Assembly: GCA_029379385.1 (NCBI GenBank)
Contig: CM055612.1
Span: 17,856,001 to 17,920,000, forward strand
DNA length: 64,000 nt
Reading direction: 5' to 3'
Source of the DNA: Quillaja saponaria
Lineage: Eukaryota; Streptophyta; Magnoliopsida; Fabales; Quillajaceae
Position numbers and translations under genes: made by a program. The notes below the pieces were generated by a model. It saw only the letters and a program-made list of their open reading frames with translations, was not told where the DNA came from and ran no database searches. Below are positions 24,033 to 35,344 of the stretch, in pieces. How positions within the stretch are numbered: position 1 is the first letter of the stretch; every line of letters starts with the position of its first letter.

Positions 24033-24680
24033 CACTACAAGAAATTGTAGATATACTGACAGCAATTGTTGTCACTGATAGTATTACAGTCGTCACAAGT
24101 AATTTTTAGTAACGACATTAGTGACAAGGTTATACTGTTGCTATACTCTGAAACTAAATATTCAGTGATGAAAGAAAACTTTTGTTATTGTAAGTAATTT
24201 ATTTTGTGATAACAATAACCGTAACTAAATATTTATCACAAGAAGAGATTTTAGTGACCATTTATTTTAATAGTGACATATGTCAATGTATAGTGACAAT
24301 GTGTGTTGTTACAGAACGTATGCTTATGTGACGAGATCCGAGATAGTCGCTAAACTTTTCAATTGAAACAATATTTGTTGTGATAGTACAATTATGCATT
24401 TGTAAAAATTAAATATCAGTGACTAATTGACTATAAGTATTCTCACTAAATACACTATTTGTGATGAATTTATAGTGTCACTAAAGATTTCAAATTATGA
24501 CAACCTTATTTTTCATAATAATTCTTTAAGATTTAGGAAAATTTGTATTTTAGTGACAAATTTAAATCATCATGGTAAATGTTATTTGTAACAATATATA
24601 AAAGTTGTCACTAAGAAAAAGTTCAGTGACAACTAAGATTGTTACTAAACTTGTTATTACAAACAATGTTTTTTTTATTT
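24033..24680. repeat. CACTA-1 left terminus and subterminal repeats
   Basis: The zone begins with the CACTA terminus. It then carries many direct and inverted copies of TTAGTGACAA/TTGTCACTAA variants, spaced tens of bases apart. In characterised CACTA elements such subterminal motifs bind the TNPA-type protein; that role is inferred here. Confidence 0.75.
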
Positions 24681-25262
24681 AACTTGTCACCAATATAAAT
24701 TAGTTAAACTTGTTAATTAGATAATTGCACATCATAATCCAAAAGAATATATCTTTACAATTTACACATATATATCTAATAATATTTTTGATAAAATTCT
24801 TGAAAATTATTGTCGAGTACAATACTTGAAAGTTTCATAAAAAAAAAAAAAAACATGAAAGATGTAAAAGATCAACTTGTCATTGTAATTAAGCACACAA
24901 AACTAGTAAAAATTATGCACAAGTCACATCATTTCTAACAAAGTCTACTAAATATTCTTGTGACCTTAAGAATTAATTAAGATCCATCATTAGCTCTACT
25001 GCGTCTTGGAGTAATATCATCCTGCAAGAAACAAAGTTCATTGAATTTTAAAATGCTATACAGACACACATATTTTTAATACACAAAAACCTAAATAACA
25101 TCAAATAGAAGCTCAACTAAATAGTTAAAACAATATAGTTTTAATATAACTATTGACTATACTACTCATACTTGCTTGTTTTTTTTTTTTTTTTTTTTAT
25201 ATTGAAAAGAAAACATGATATAAATTAAAAATTATGTGAGAGTTCAAGTCCATAATTATAAG

Positions 25263-26765
25263 TTAAATAGTGATGTTTAATTTAGTACCTGTGAATTCAG
25301 AGAATTCAAAAAAAATTGATACTCCAAAAGAACCAAAAAAACTGCTTATACGTGCTTTCAACATGACATCAAACTTTGCTTGGAATTGAGCCTTTACCTC
25401 AGCCTTCACATTCTCTTGTACTTCAGCTTGTACCTTAACTCTCACTTCAGCTTTGATATCTTCTTTTCTATTTTCATATAGGGTCTCTTTAGCTCACTCT
25501 AATCTTAAATCAACCAACTTTTGTACTTCTTCTTCAATATTACCTTGTCTTAACCTCTTGGAAGGGACTGTTTTTTCAGCACCTTTACCATTAAAATAAC
25601 CAGAATTACTACCAAGAACTTTTAATAATATCTTGTTACGAGTTATCTGATCAAATTCCTTCTCTTGTGCTTGTTGTGTAACAACTTCTTGAAGCTCCTC
25701 CTACATTATAATAATAAAGTTAAATAACAACATGAAAGTACAAGTTAAGATAAAATTTATAAATTTGGTTTATTATACTTACATGAATCTCCTTTGATTT
25801 AGGATCAGACTAATGCAATTCCCCCTCTTTACTTCTTTTAGTATGTTGAACTAACCAAACGACAACAGGAGGTGGCTTCTCTCTTATGTTAGGATCAACT
25901 TGTGTCAATCAAACAGTTACACAAGTAACTCAATAAATTTTATAGATGGATGTTTCTAACAATTTAATTTAAACAAAGACTTGAGTTTCATTAATAACTC
26001 CCAATTAATTCCTTAACTTCAACATAATAGGACTTAGTTCCACAACAATGCTTAGTTGTTAGTTTCGCCTTATTTGTAGCATTCTTCATACTTATTTTCT
26101 ATTTTACAAAGATTTAAATATCATATATATGTTAAAATTAAATAAAATCCTATAACAAAAAAATTAGTTTTATTTATAAAATTTTAGAAAAACCTGAAAT
26201 TCTTCAAAACCAATTTTTTTTTTTTTTAATCATATACTTCCAATCATCAATAGTAACATTATCAAGAATATTATGCAAATGATCATCATCTGTATTGAAT
26301 TTCTTATAAAATGCATGTAACCTATACTTCCAACCTTTATTTAGTCGCTGACATGTTAATACAAAAGCTGTTAGCTGCCATTGTTGCCTAGCTTCATCTA
26401 CCACAATGAATTTCTCCTAACAAAGGTAAAGAATGAAAATTCAATGTAATAATATCAAAAATCAAATGCAAATATATATATATATATATATCATAATGAA
26501 CTTAATATATAATTATCTTCACTTGTAGCTATATAACTTCACCAACAGCTTTTGCTACTTTTGTCCAATTCTTATCAGTTAAGGGAGCAGTAGAGCAAAC
26601 AACAAAACCACAATAGTTGACAACATCTCTAGCATGTTCCCTAACTGTTCTTAGAATATCATGAGGCATTGAAACTTTTAACGGTTTACTTTTAGTCTTC
26701 ATATCCACTTTGATACATTTATACTTCCCTTTTACATTTTTAGAAGGATTTGACGAACCTACCAA
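25263..26765 (-). pseudogene. CACTA-1 TNPA-like gene (Transposase_24 family) remnant
   Basis: Minus-strand pieces in order are a basic and Ser-rich start (VGSSNPSKNVKGKYKCIKVD, 26765) and TVREHARDVVNYCGFVV-type residues. These are followed by LNKGWKYRLHAFYKKFNTDD with VTIDDWKYMI (about 26350-26230), KNATNKAKLTTKHCCGTKSY near 26060, and a charged coiled-coil tail (VQAEVQENVKAEVKAQF, about 25430-25380). The middle pieces fit the plant transposase Transposase_24 family, whose members bind the subterminal repeats. Introns and stops separate the pieces, and I could not rebuild a complete frame. Confidence 0.7.
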
Positions 26766-27429
26766 TAAATATTGAAGTTAGACATTTAAGTGGACATTAA
26801 AATATGAAGCATTTGCTTATATTAAAAATGAAATGTTACTTGTACTAGGTACTTGTTGCATTTGTGGAAATGATTATGGAAGATTTTGATTTTGGATTTG
26901 AGGCTGTGGTTGAGTCTGGGATTGTGTTTGGATGTGATTTTGGGTATGGTGCAATGAATCATTTTGGTTTTGGATTTGAGGTTAGGGTTGGTTATGAGAT
27001 TGCATCTAGATAAGAACTGAAGCTTCATTTCGAGTATGGTGTAGTGCATCAATTTGGTTTCTAGGCTAGTTTCTAATCAAGTTCTGGTTTTGAAATTGTA
27101 GTTGTGATTACATTTGCAACTCTAGTGATTTTGCATCACGAAATGCTGATATGGTCTCATCTCTTGATGATACTTATCGTCGGCCTTGTCCTTGCTTTTG
27201 CCCGCATCCAATTTCATCGCCATGTCTTGTTCCTCTACCACATCTTATGTCTTAGCGTTTTAGCTGCATACTATAATAACTCACATACATGTTAGTTCTT
27301 TATACACCATTAATATAATGAGAAATAAATATAATCTACTAAAGATTAAGATACACAAATATATATAAACTAAAGCAAACACAAAAAAAAAACCAAAAAT
27401 TTATTTATTTGAACCAAAATGTTCTTACA

Positions 27430-28180
27430 ACTAACAAATAATTAAGGAAATTGAAACTTCTTACTCATCATCACCAAATTCATCAAAATTGGAAACACTA
27501 TTGTTCATATCATCTTCATCATCATCTTGAAGATTCATATCTTTATTAACTTCATTATCATCAACGAAATCTTCCATTCTACTAGTTCTTATATCCTCAT
27601 TAACATCAAAGCTTTCTGGCTCCACATCATCCCTACTTAATGTGACTACAAAATCATCATTTCTTACAGGTTAAGTTTGTTTAAAAATATTATCAATCTC
27701 TTTTTGTTTATAAGTATCTTCATAAATGGAACAATCATCATCTTCGTCGTCATCATTTGAACCATCATCATTCCCTAGTGGCATGTTAACTAACCAATTA
27801 TTTTCAACCAAATCATCCACATAAAATACTTGTTGTGCTTGAGATGCTAACACATATGGTTTATTGCTATTCAAAGACTGATTAATATTGACACTTATAA
27901 TCCCACAATTATCAACTTTATAACCTCTTTGTAATCGAACTACATCCCGCAAATGACATTTGAAAAGAAGAACTTTATTATTTCCCACATAAGATAAGTA
28001 ATAAATATCTTCCAAAAAGCCATTATATTCTTGTTAAGGATTTGCGTCATCTCCCTTGATAAGAATTCCACTCTTTTGACTCTTTCTTTTACTAGCATGA
28101 TCCTTTGTATGAAACCTAAATCCATTTACAATGTAGGTCTCACATCGACCAGTTGATTTTGATGGACCAATTACTAAATT
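27430..28180 (-). pseudogene. CACTA-1 DUF4216-type domain remnant
   Basis: From about 28125 downward, pieces resembling GFxxKxxxSRxTQxxGIM and YYLSYVGNNKVLLFKCHLRD are followed by KPYVLASQAQQVFYVDDLVE, the conserved DUF4216 motif next to plant TNP2 transposases. An acidic tail rich in Asp follows. A stop at about 28035 and frame changes show decay. It belongs to the same transcription unit as the TNP2 remnant to its right. Confidence 0.75.
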
Positions 28181-28479
28181 TCAAAATTCATCACTAGCTA
28201 GTCCATTCTTATGTAGCTTGAGCACCTAAGATCATGAAAAATGATAACTTATATTAATAGTGGAGATAGTTGACAAGAGTTTCCATAATAAAAATTTGAG
28301 TAATATTAATACTTATACGATTACGGAACCAAATAGCAAACTCTCTATTATGTCTTGTTGTTATGTTTCTTGAATTCTCTATCTTGAGCTCATTCTTGTG
28401 TTCCCTAATATTTATTTATTTAATATTAGAATAAGCTAAATTAAACTATAAATAATATAAATTATCACTAAGTAATATT

Positions 28480-30913
28480 ATTCTTAAGCTTACTCCATGA
28501 ATGCCCAAACTTATTCATAATTTTGAAGCATGTACATATGAGCTTGCTGGAACTCCTCATTCTTTAAGGTATATAACTTGAATGCTCGTTTAGCACTACC
28601 ATTTTTAACAAAGAATGCTAATTCATCTTTTAAAACACGTCCATCATCATTTTTTGGCACTTGATTGAATTTAGTTTAGCATACTAAGTAAATATCTTGA
28701 ACAAAAAGTGAGACATTCATCCGCAAGGTATCTTTCTGCAATAGAACCCTCGAGATGAGTCTTATTACGTACATACGATTTTAATGTATGCAAATATTTA
28801 TGGTAAAAAGTTAGAAAACTTGCATATATTAACGAAAATTATATCATGAATAATTATACTATACTAATAAAAAAAAGTACCTCTCAATCGGATATATCCA
28901 CCAATATTATACTGGTCCAACAATCTTCACCTCTCTTGCTAGGTGTTAGTAAGTGTACCATAATATCAAAAAAGAAAAGAAAAAAAGAGTGGAAATATTA
29001 TTTCTAACTTGCGCAAAGTTTTTATTATTTGCTCCTTAAGATGTTCTAAGACATCATTTCTTAAAGACTTTGAGCAGAAATTCTTACAAAATTGCATAAC
29101 TTAATTATTGGTTCACACACCTCTTTTGGTAGTAATCCGCATATTACAAGTGGAAGAAAACTTCCAAAAAGTACATGGTGGTCATGACACTTCAAACTTG
29201 AAATTTTTTTCCAATGATATTCACAAGTCGTGATACATTTAATGAGAAACCATCTAAGACCTTTAGGGTAGATAAAAAATTGCAAAGGATTTCTTTCTCT
29301 TGCATGGATAGCGTATAATATGCAGCTGGCAAGCAATATTTGTCACCATCAATGTAAGGATGAAGATTGCTTCTAATGCCCATATCTACAAGATCATAAC
29401 GACTCTTTAGTGTGTCTTTAGTTTTCCCCTTTATATTCATTTTAGTTCCTAATACATTGTCTAATATATTTATCTCAATATACATTACGTCAAGATTTTG
29501 AAGCAACATAAGAGTCTTCCAATAAAGCAATTGGAAAAAGATACTTCTTTTCTTCCAATTATAAGATAGATTGGAAACATCACGCTTTATCTTTTGACTT
29601 TTCTCAAATGTAATATCATTTGCATCTCATATTTGCTTAAGGACACCATCCCCTGTTAATATTTGAGGGGCTGGTCTATGCTCCTCTTGTCCATCAAATG
29701 CCCTTTTATTGATCCGCCAAGGGTGATCACTAGGCAAGAAATGACAATGGCCTATATAGCAATTCTTATATCTTAATGAACGATAGCAAGTATCCTTATG
29801 GCAAGAAGGCAAGCTAATTTCCCTCTAGTCATCCACCCAGATAAATTTTTGTATGCGGGAAAACCGTTGATGCTCTATATTAAAGTTGTATATAAGAGAA
29901 AATATTGTTGTTTGTACGCATCATATTTCTCCATGCCCTCTGTCCATAACTCTTTTAATTATAATTAGTGACTGTAAATAAACATATATATCATTTTCTA
30001 GAGATTTTGGACCAGGGATAAGAAGTAACATCATGAAATAAGGTTGTTTCTTACATAACCATGGTGACAAATTATATGGAACAAGTACAACGAGCCAAAT
30101 ACTATGTGAAGAGCTCATGTTCCCATAAAGTTGGAAACCATCACTTGCTAGATCAAGTCTGACACTCTGAGATTCTGCAGTAAATAAAGTGTGTTTCTTA
30201 TCAAATGATTTCCAAGCTAGTGAGTCGGCTGGATGTCTTAGCACGCAATCATCCATGCTTTTCTCCTTATGCCACCTCATTTTTTTAGTTGTAGCCTTTG
30301 ACATGCATAACCTTTAAAGTCTTGCTTTTAATAGGAAAATGATGCAAAACCTTATGAGGGATTCGTCCACTATTAATTCTATCTGACTTCCATCTAGACA
30401 ATCCACAAATAGGGCATGATTGTGTATTCTTGTTCATATCCCTAATACATCATGCAGTCATTTTTGCAAACATTGATTTTGTTGTAATCAAGTCATAAGT
30501 CTCGAATAGTTTTCCTAGCCTCATAATAAGAATCTAGGATCAAAGCTCCTTTTGGAAGAGTTTCTTTTAAAAACTTCAATAAAAGTTCCGTGGATGTGTT
30601 AGTCTAATTGTTAAGACATTTGAAGTGTAGTAACTTCACAATAAAACATAACCTGGTCAGATTCTCGGCATTAAGATAAAGTTCAATATCAGTTTATTTA
30701 AACAACTTATAAAAGGGTTAAGGCTTCTACATTTGGTTCTTGAGGGAGATTACCTTCATTGGAAGTGTTAGGGAAGTGTAGTAACTTCACAATAAAACAT
30801 AACCTGGTCAGATTCTCGACATTAAGATAAAGTTCAATATCAGTTTATTTAAACAACTTATAAAAAGGTTAAGGCTTCTACATTTGGTTCTTGAGGGAGA
30901 TTACCTTCATTGG
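28480..30913 (-). pseudogene. CACTA-1 TNP2-type transposase with DUF4218 remnant
   Basis: On the minus strand: an N-terminal part with LTRLCFIVKLLHFKCL (about 30650), DSYYEARKTIRDL (about 30540) and CPICGLSRWKSDR (about 30420). It continues with MRWHKEKSMDDCVLRHPADS and a segment ending SDGFQLYGNMSSSHS (30280-30100), then LVPYNLSPWLC, CHFLPSDHPWR (about 29740) and QNLDVMYIE (about 29490). SSLKCHDHHVLFGSFLPL with LLPKEVCEPIIKLC (about 29190-29080) marks DUF4218. TNP2 proteins catalyse CACTA excision and integration. Stops, frame shifts and a 151-bp duplication in the 5' coding part make it non-functional. It belongs to a different TNP2 branch from CACTA-2: here PADS...NMSSSHS, there PSDA...NSSVPIT. 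Confidence 0.85.
30622..30913. repeat. 151-bp tandem duplication in the CACTA-1 TNP2 5' coding part
   Basis: Two copies begin gaagtgtagtaacttcacaa at 30622 and 30773 and run to ttaccttcattgg, differing at only a few positions. The copies are far more alike than expected from the decay of the surrounding frame, so the duplication is recent relative to the inactivation. 151 is not divisible by three. Confidence 0.9.
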
Positions 30914-33900
30914 TGTAGAAATTATTTCCTTCATCCTCTTGGAGATCTATGTTTATTAACGCACATGCATTACAAAACCATTCCAATAATGTCATTAGTT
31001 TCCACATTAACTTCCTCATCTTAACTATCATTCATTTTCTTTGAAGTTCTACAATGTTTTCTCCATGAAAGACCTATGTTTTATAACTCGAAAGAACTCT
31101 ATTGCAAATTAAATGAGATCACACTTCATGTTTAGACTTGAAGATAAAATTCTTACATTTTTTTACAATGGCAATAAATCATTTGTCTACCCCATGACGA
31201 TTACATATAAACTCAAGAAAAGTATCAACTTCGTTTATATATACATCACTTGCTCTGTTATTGATGTTCAACCAACTCTTCTTGAACATTTTCCTATATA
31301 TTTAATGAAAACGACTTCAACTTTAATACCATTTAAGTCATGAAAATAACTAAATTGCTAAGAAAATAAGAACAACAAAGCATAAAAAATTTATTTAAGC
31401 AAACACTCATGCCTAAGAAAAATTCATAAGTATGAAAATCAATATTGATGAAAACACAATTATATTAATCATGTTGGTAGCCATAGTGTAACAATCTTAA
31501 AATGTATAGTATAGTAAGATTTGATTTGGTAATACTAGTTAAATTATCTTTAATATGTAATTACTTGCTATAATGATTTATGTATAACGTTGTTTGAGAA
31601 TTCTTAATTTTGTTGCTTGAGAAGGAAGTTAAAAAAAGAAAACTTAACAATTGTAATTAGAATAAGAGAGATAAACTTAAAATGGTGAGTGACTATTTAA
31701 AGACTTAATTGAATAATATTAAAATAAAAGAGATTAAATATAAAATGGTGATTAACTATTTAAAGACTTCTAAGTTAAGTTGCTCATGTGAAATGATGAA
31801 AAAAAAAATGGTAGGACAACTGTCAAGATATGGCTTATTAGAGGAATATGTATAACTTTAAGAGTATACTAAACATGCAGGAAGTTTAGAGGAAGGTGTG
31901 ATCAAATATCAAGATACGAAGAGAAAAACAAGAGAGAGGAAGAAAAAACAATCTTAAGAAAAAGAAAGCTCAAATAGAATTTTCATAAATTTTGCATATT
32001 AGTTATTAGTTTAACTATCTAGCAGTAATGAACTTAGTTTAATTTTGGATGTAATAAGTATAAATTAAGAAGAGTTGGATTGTAAAGAAGTTTTAATCTC
32101 ATAACCTGATTAGTAATGTTATTGTTGATGGATATTTGTATATGTAAATATAAGATCATTAAGTCTGTTTGTTGTTAGCTAGTTTAATAGTTTTATCAGT
32201 GCCTACAACATAATGTAAAAATATTTTGATAACATATTTGACAGCAATAATTATTGAACTCTTAAATGCTCAAGACAAGTTTTCTAGCATAAAAAAAATC
32301 TATATTCATAGTTATTCTGTTTTTTTTTTTTTTTTTCATAAAAAATAAAATTAGTTAAAGAAAACATATATGTATATATATATATATATATATATGAACT
32401 TCAAACCTTTCAAGCAAGCAAGAAATCAAGTCTTTAATTATTTTTCACATATATAACCTAAGAAAATGAAAAAAATAAAAGGAGAATTAAACTTATGGGA
32501 TAACTTTATTTTTGAAGTTTTAAATACTCAAGACAAGGTTATTAGTATACAAAAAACATGCATTCATAGTTATTTTATTTTGGTCATTTTTTTTAAAAGC
32601 TAGTATAATAGTCTTATTAGTACCTACAACATGCTATAAAATCATTTTGTTAACATGTTTGATAGCAACAATTGGTAAACTCTTAAATGCTTAAGACAAG
32701 GTTACAAGCATACAAAAACTTGCATTCATAGTTATTTTGTTTTGGTTATCTTTTTATATATATAAAAAAAAAATACATAGAAATACCTTTAAATCTTTTA
32801 AAAGAATGCAAAGCTTTGCAGAGCATTTCTTTGCATGGTAATCCCATATCAATGGTTCAATTTCAACAAATGGAAGTGTTTCAAGAGTTTGAACCAAAGA
32901 GAAGAAAGATGTTTGACAAGCAAATTGATTCAAACGTGATGATTAGTTACAAAGGCTTTGATGAGCATGTTGATATATGAAATGTGAATGTGAGGCAATT
33001 TTCATACTAGAGGTATTTCATGTTGGTAGTGTAAATTCAAATTAATATTTTGTGTGGCAGGAAGATAAAGCTTTGTATCTATAACTCTCTACTAGTAGTT
33101 GAAATAGAATGCATGAAACTTTATTTGTCAAAAAAAAAAAAAAAAACAAAAAGGAAACAGTACGTGCACCAAGGCCACCCAACCTAATGCCAAAATCTCT
33201 AGTGGCATATTTGTAGAATTGAAGTGTTATATAGCTATCTAAATCCTCAGGTCACTTCCAAGTTCTCAAGAGTCAAAATTATTTTCCCTTAAATTTAAGG
33301 GAAAGACAAAAAAAAAGTTATTCTAAGAGCAATATTAATTTATAGATATGAAATAAAGCTAATGTTCCTAATTTTAAAAGAATTCCTGCCAAGATGCCTA
33401 AATGAACTTTCCGCATTATTGATATTGAATCTAAGAGAGATGTGCAATACAAAGAGAATCAAAAATTTTAATTGTATATCCTTTCCATTCTACTTTCCAT
33501 CTTCCAAAAATTAATTAAACAATAGTTTAGACCCCCTGTATTATCTTACACAATAAACATCCAACAAGGACTCACTAACATAGGAACAAACAATTCCTCC
33601 TAATGGTAAGGAAACTCAAAATTGAACTTTACAACATAAACTATATTTCAATTTCTAATACAATTCATAAAGGATTCTAATTAAATGAAAAATCAAAAAT
33701 ATAATAACTAAACTATATTTCAGTTTCTCTGGTAAACGAAAGCATGAAGTTAAAAGATTGTAACCAATATTATATTATATTACCAATTACACCAGCAGTA
33801 GAAAAGCCTAACTGAATATTAACTAAAAGTAGAAATACCTTTTCAAGATTCTTAACAAGCTTAGAGATTTTATAAAATAGGAAACAACCAGTTTTCTTGT

Positions 33901-34240
33901 AAATGACAGAAAAATGAACTAGAAACATATACTATTACCATAAATTTAGAATAAGAGATGTCACCTGAATTAAGGAGTCTACAGATGAAAGTTGTTCTGC
34001 TTTAAAAAGAATGGATGTTGTGGCCGTTAATCAAACGGAAGATAACCACAAAATTGAAAAGGAAAGAGAAAAAATTGCACATCTCAAAAGAAATTGAAGA
34101 GAAAAACTTAAATCTTGAACTTAAAAAACTCAGATTGTCAAAATACTTGTATAGGAGAAGATCGATTCTTAAGAGGAAGAATGGCCAAGAAAGATTGAAA
34201 ACTGAAAATTGCAACTCTTTTATTTTTTTTACTAAAAGTT
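30914..34240. other. CACTA-1 5' region upstream of TNP2, non-coding
   Basis: AT-rich sequence between the transposase and the right subterminal zone, probably leader and introns. It contains a (TA)n tract at about 32370-32395 and a threefold repeat at 32168-32755. The Lys-rich open frame at 34015-34242 and its opposite-strand shadow are treated as chance. Confidence 0.5.
32168..32755. repeat. Threefold degenerate repeat inside CACTA-1
   Basis: A unit containing agtgcctacaacat, ctcttaaatgctcaagacaa, catacaaaaa and cattcatagttatttt appears around 32168-32330, partly at 32515-32580 and again at 32600-32755. The copies are diverged and AT-rich. Confidence 0.75.
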
Positions 34241-35107
34241 AATTTTTTTAATATACATGTAATTTTCTATTACAATAATTTATGTTATGTGACAATTAAT
34301 TTTACTACTTTATATTTTTTGTCACAAAATTTAATATGTTATCACTATTTATAATATTTCATTCTCACCAAAACTTATGATTTTTTGTGCCTTATACTGA
34401 AATTCACAATATTACAAATATTTTGTGAAATGAAAAAAAAAAAAAAAAAACAGTCACTAAATTATATATGTTTTGTGACAATGAAAAAAAGTAGTCACTA
34501 AATTATATATTTTTTGTGACACTGAAAAAAAGTGATCACTGAATAATGTATTTTTTATGACGATTTTAAATAGTTTTGACATATAATAATTAACAACTGT
34601 TAATTAGTGACAATACATTATTATTGTTAAATAAAATAGAATAAGGAAAGGATTGTAGCCTTGATTGATATCTCAAAGCCTACACCCATAAGCTTTATTT
34701 ATAGTTATTAGGAATATAATAATATTAATAAATATATATATTTTTTTTATTTCTCAAAATACAAGAGGGAGCCTCTATTTATAGGCTAAAGTGTTTAACC
34801 TAACATAGTGAACCTAGACTAAATATGTTAGGTTAAACACTTTAGCCTATAAATAGAGGCTCCCTCTTGTATTTTGAGAAATCAAAAAAAAAAAAAAAAA
34901 ATTTATTAATATTATTATATTCCTAATAATAGTAAATAATAAAACATAGACTTCCACATCTAAACAATGTGGAACTACACAATATAATAATATTGTATTC
35001 TTAATAATTATCATTACTGTTACACATGATTTTGTGATAATATTTTTACTTATCACAGAATACTTGTCACTATATCTAGAACCAGGCATTGATTCTAATC
35101 AAATAGC
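34240..35107. repeat. CACTA-1 right subterminal repeats and altered terminus
   Basis: Repeated GTGACA/TGTCAC words, for example tagtcactaaattatatatt near 34450-34510, mirror the left zone. The palindrome interrupts them. The last recognisable mirrored bases end at 35081. The remaining 26 bases to the ATG target copy do not fit a CACTA end. Confidence 0.75.
34700..34935. repeat. Large palindrome with 58-bp perfect inner arms
   Basis: Arms 34749-34806 and 34825-34882 are exact reverse complements around an 18-bp loop. The match resumes outside, beyond unequal A/T runs, to about 34700 and 34935 (ttattaggaatataataata and its complement). The arm contains CTATAAATAGAGG followed by ctcccTCTTGTATTTTGAG, which looks like the TATA box and transcript-start region of a plant LTR. 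It lies inside the right subterminal zone of CACTA-1. Origin as two inverted LTR pieces is inferred. Confidence 0.9.
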
Positions 35108-35194
35108 ATGATCAAGGAATTGGAGGTGGCAACAACCTTAACGAGTAAGGCAGTTTCTTTGGTTGGTGATGCATGAAGATTTGTTGACTAATGA
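35108..35194 (+). pseudogene. LINE fragment, right half
   Basis: After ATGATCAAGGAA, which continues the left half's YDM, a one-base shift gives WRWQQP, a stop and then RVRQFLWLVMHEDLLTNE (35121-35194). This is the conserved zf-RVT lead-in of plant LINEs, usually W-W-GP-R---FLWL. It shows that CACTA-1 split one LINE copy. Nothing further of the LINE is recognisable downstream. Confidence 0.85.
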
Positions 35195-35344
35195 GTAAGG
35201 CAATTTCTATGTCATTATATTTGGTAATGAAATCATATTTGACAAGAAAATTGATATTATGTCACCAAAATAATTTATAGAAAATTTTAATTTAAAAATT
35301 ATGTTGCAAAAAATAACACAAAACTTAATTTTTAAAATGGATGC

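Larger units (their letters stand above)
24033..35107 (-). mobile_element. CACTA (En/Spm-type) element 1, inserted in the LINE fragment
   Basis: The left end CACTACAAGAAATT at 24033 is a typical CACTA terminus. It is followed by a subterminal zone dense in GTGAC/GTCAC words (24050-24680). A similar zone lies at 34240-35080. Near the right end, TGTCACTATATCTAGAA (35065-35081) mirrors the left TGTCAGTATATCTACAA (read from the minus strand), but the terminal CACTA itself is missing. ATG lies on both sides (24030-24032 and 35108-35110), a fitting 3-bp target duplication, and the LINE reading resumes after it. Inside, on the minus strand, are remnants of TNP2, DUF4218, DUF4216 and TNPA. At about 11.1 kb it has the size of a full element, but all its genes are broken. 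Confidence 0.85.

Noticed and set aside
34015..34242. Lys-rich 75-codon open frame (+), with a hydrophobic counterpart on the minus strand
   Set aside because: Composition-driven by A-rich DNA inside CACTA-1. No family motif and no supporting context.
34700..34935. Palindrome as a microRNA precursor
   Set aside because: Arms are far too long and perfectly paired, and the content looks like an LTR promoter. An inverted repeat that might yield siRNA is a better description.
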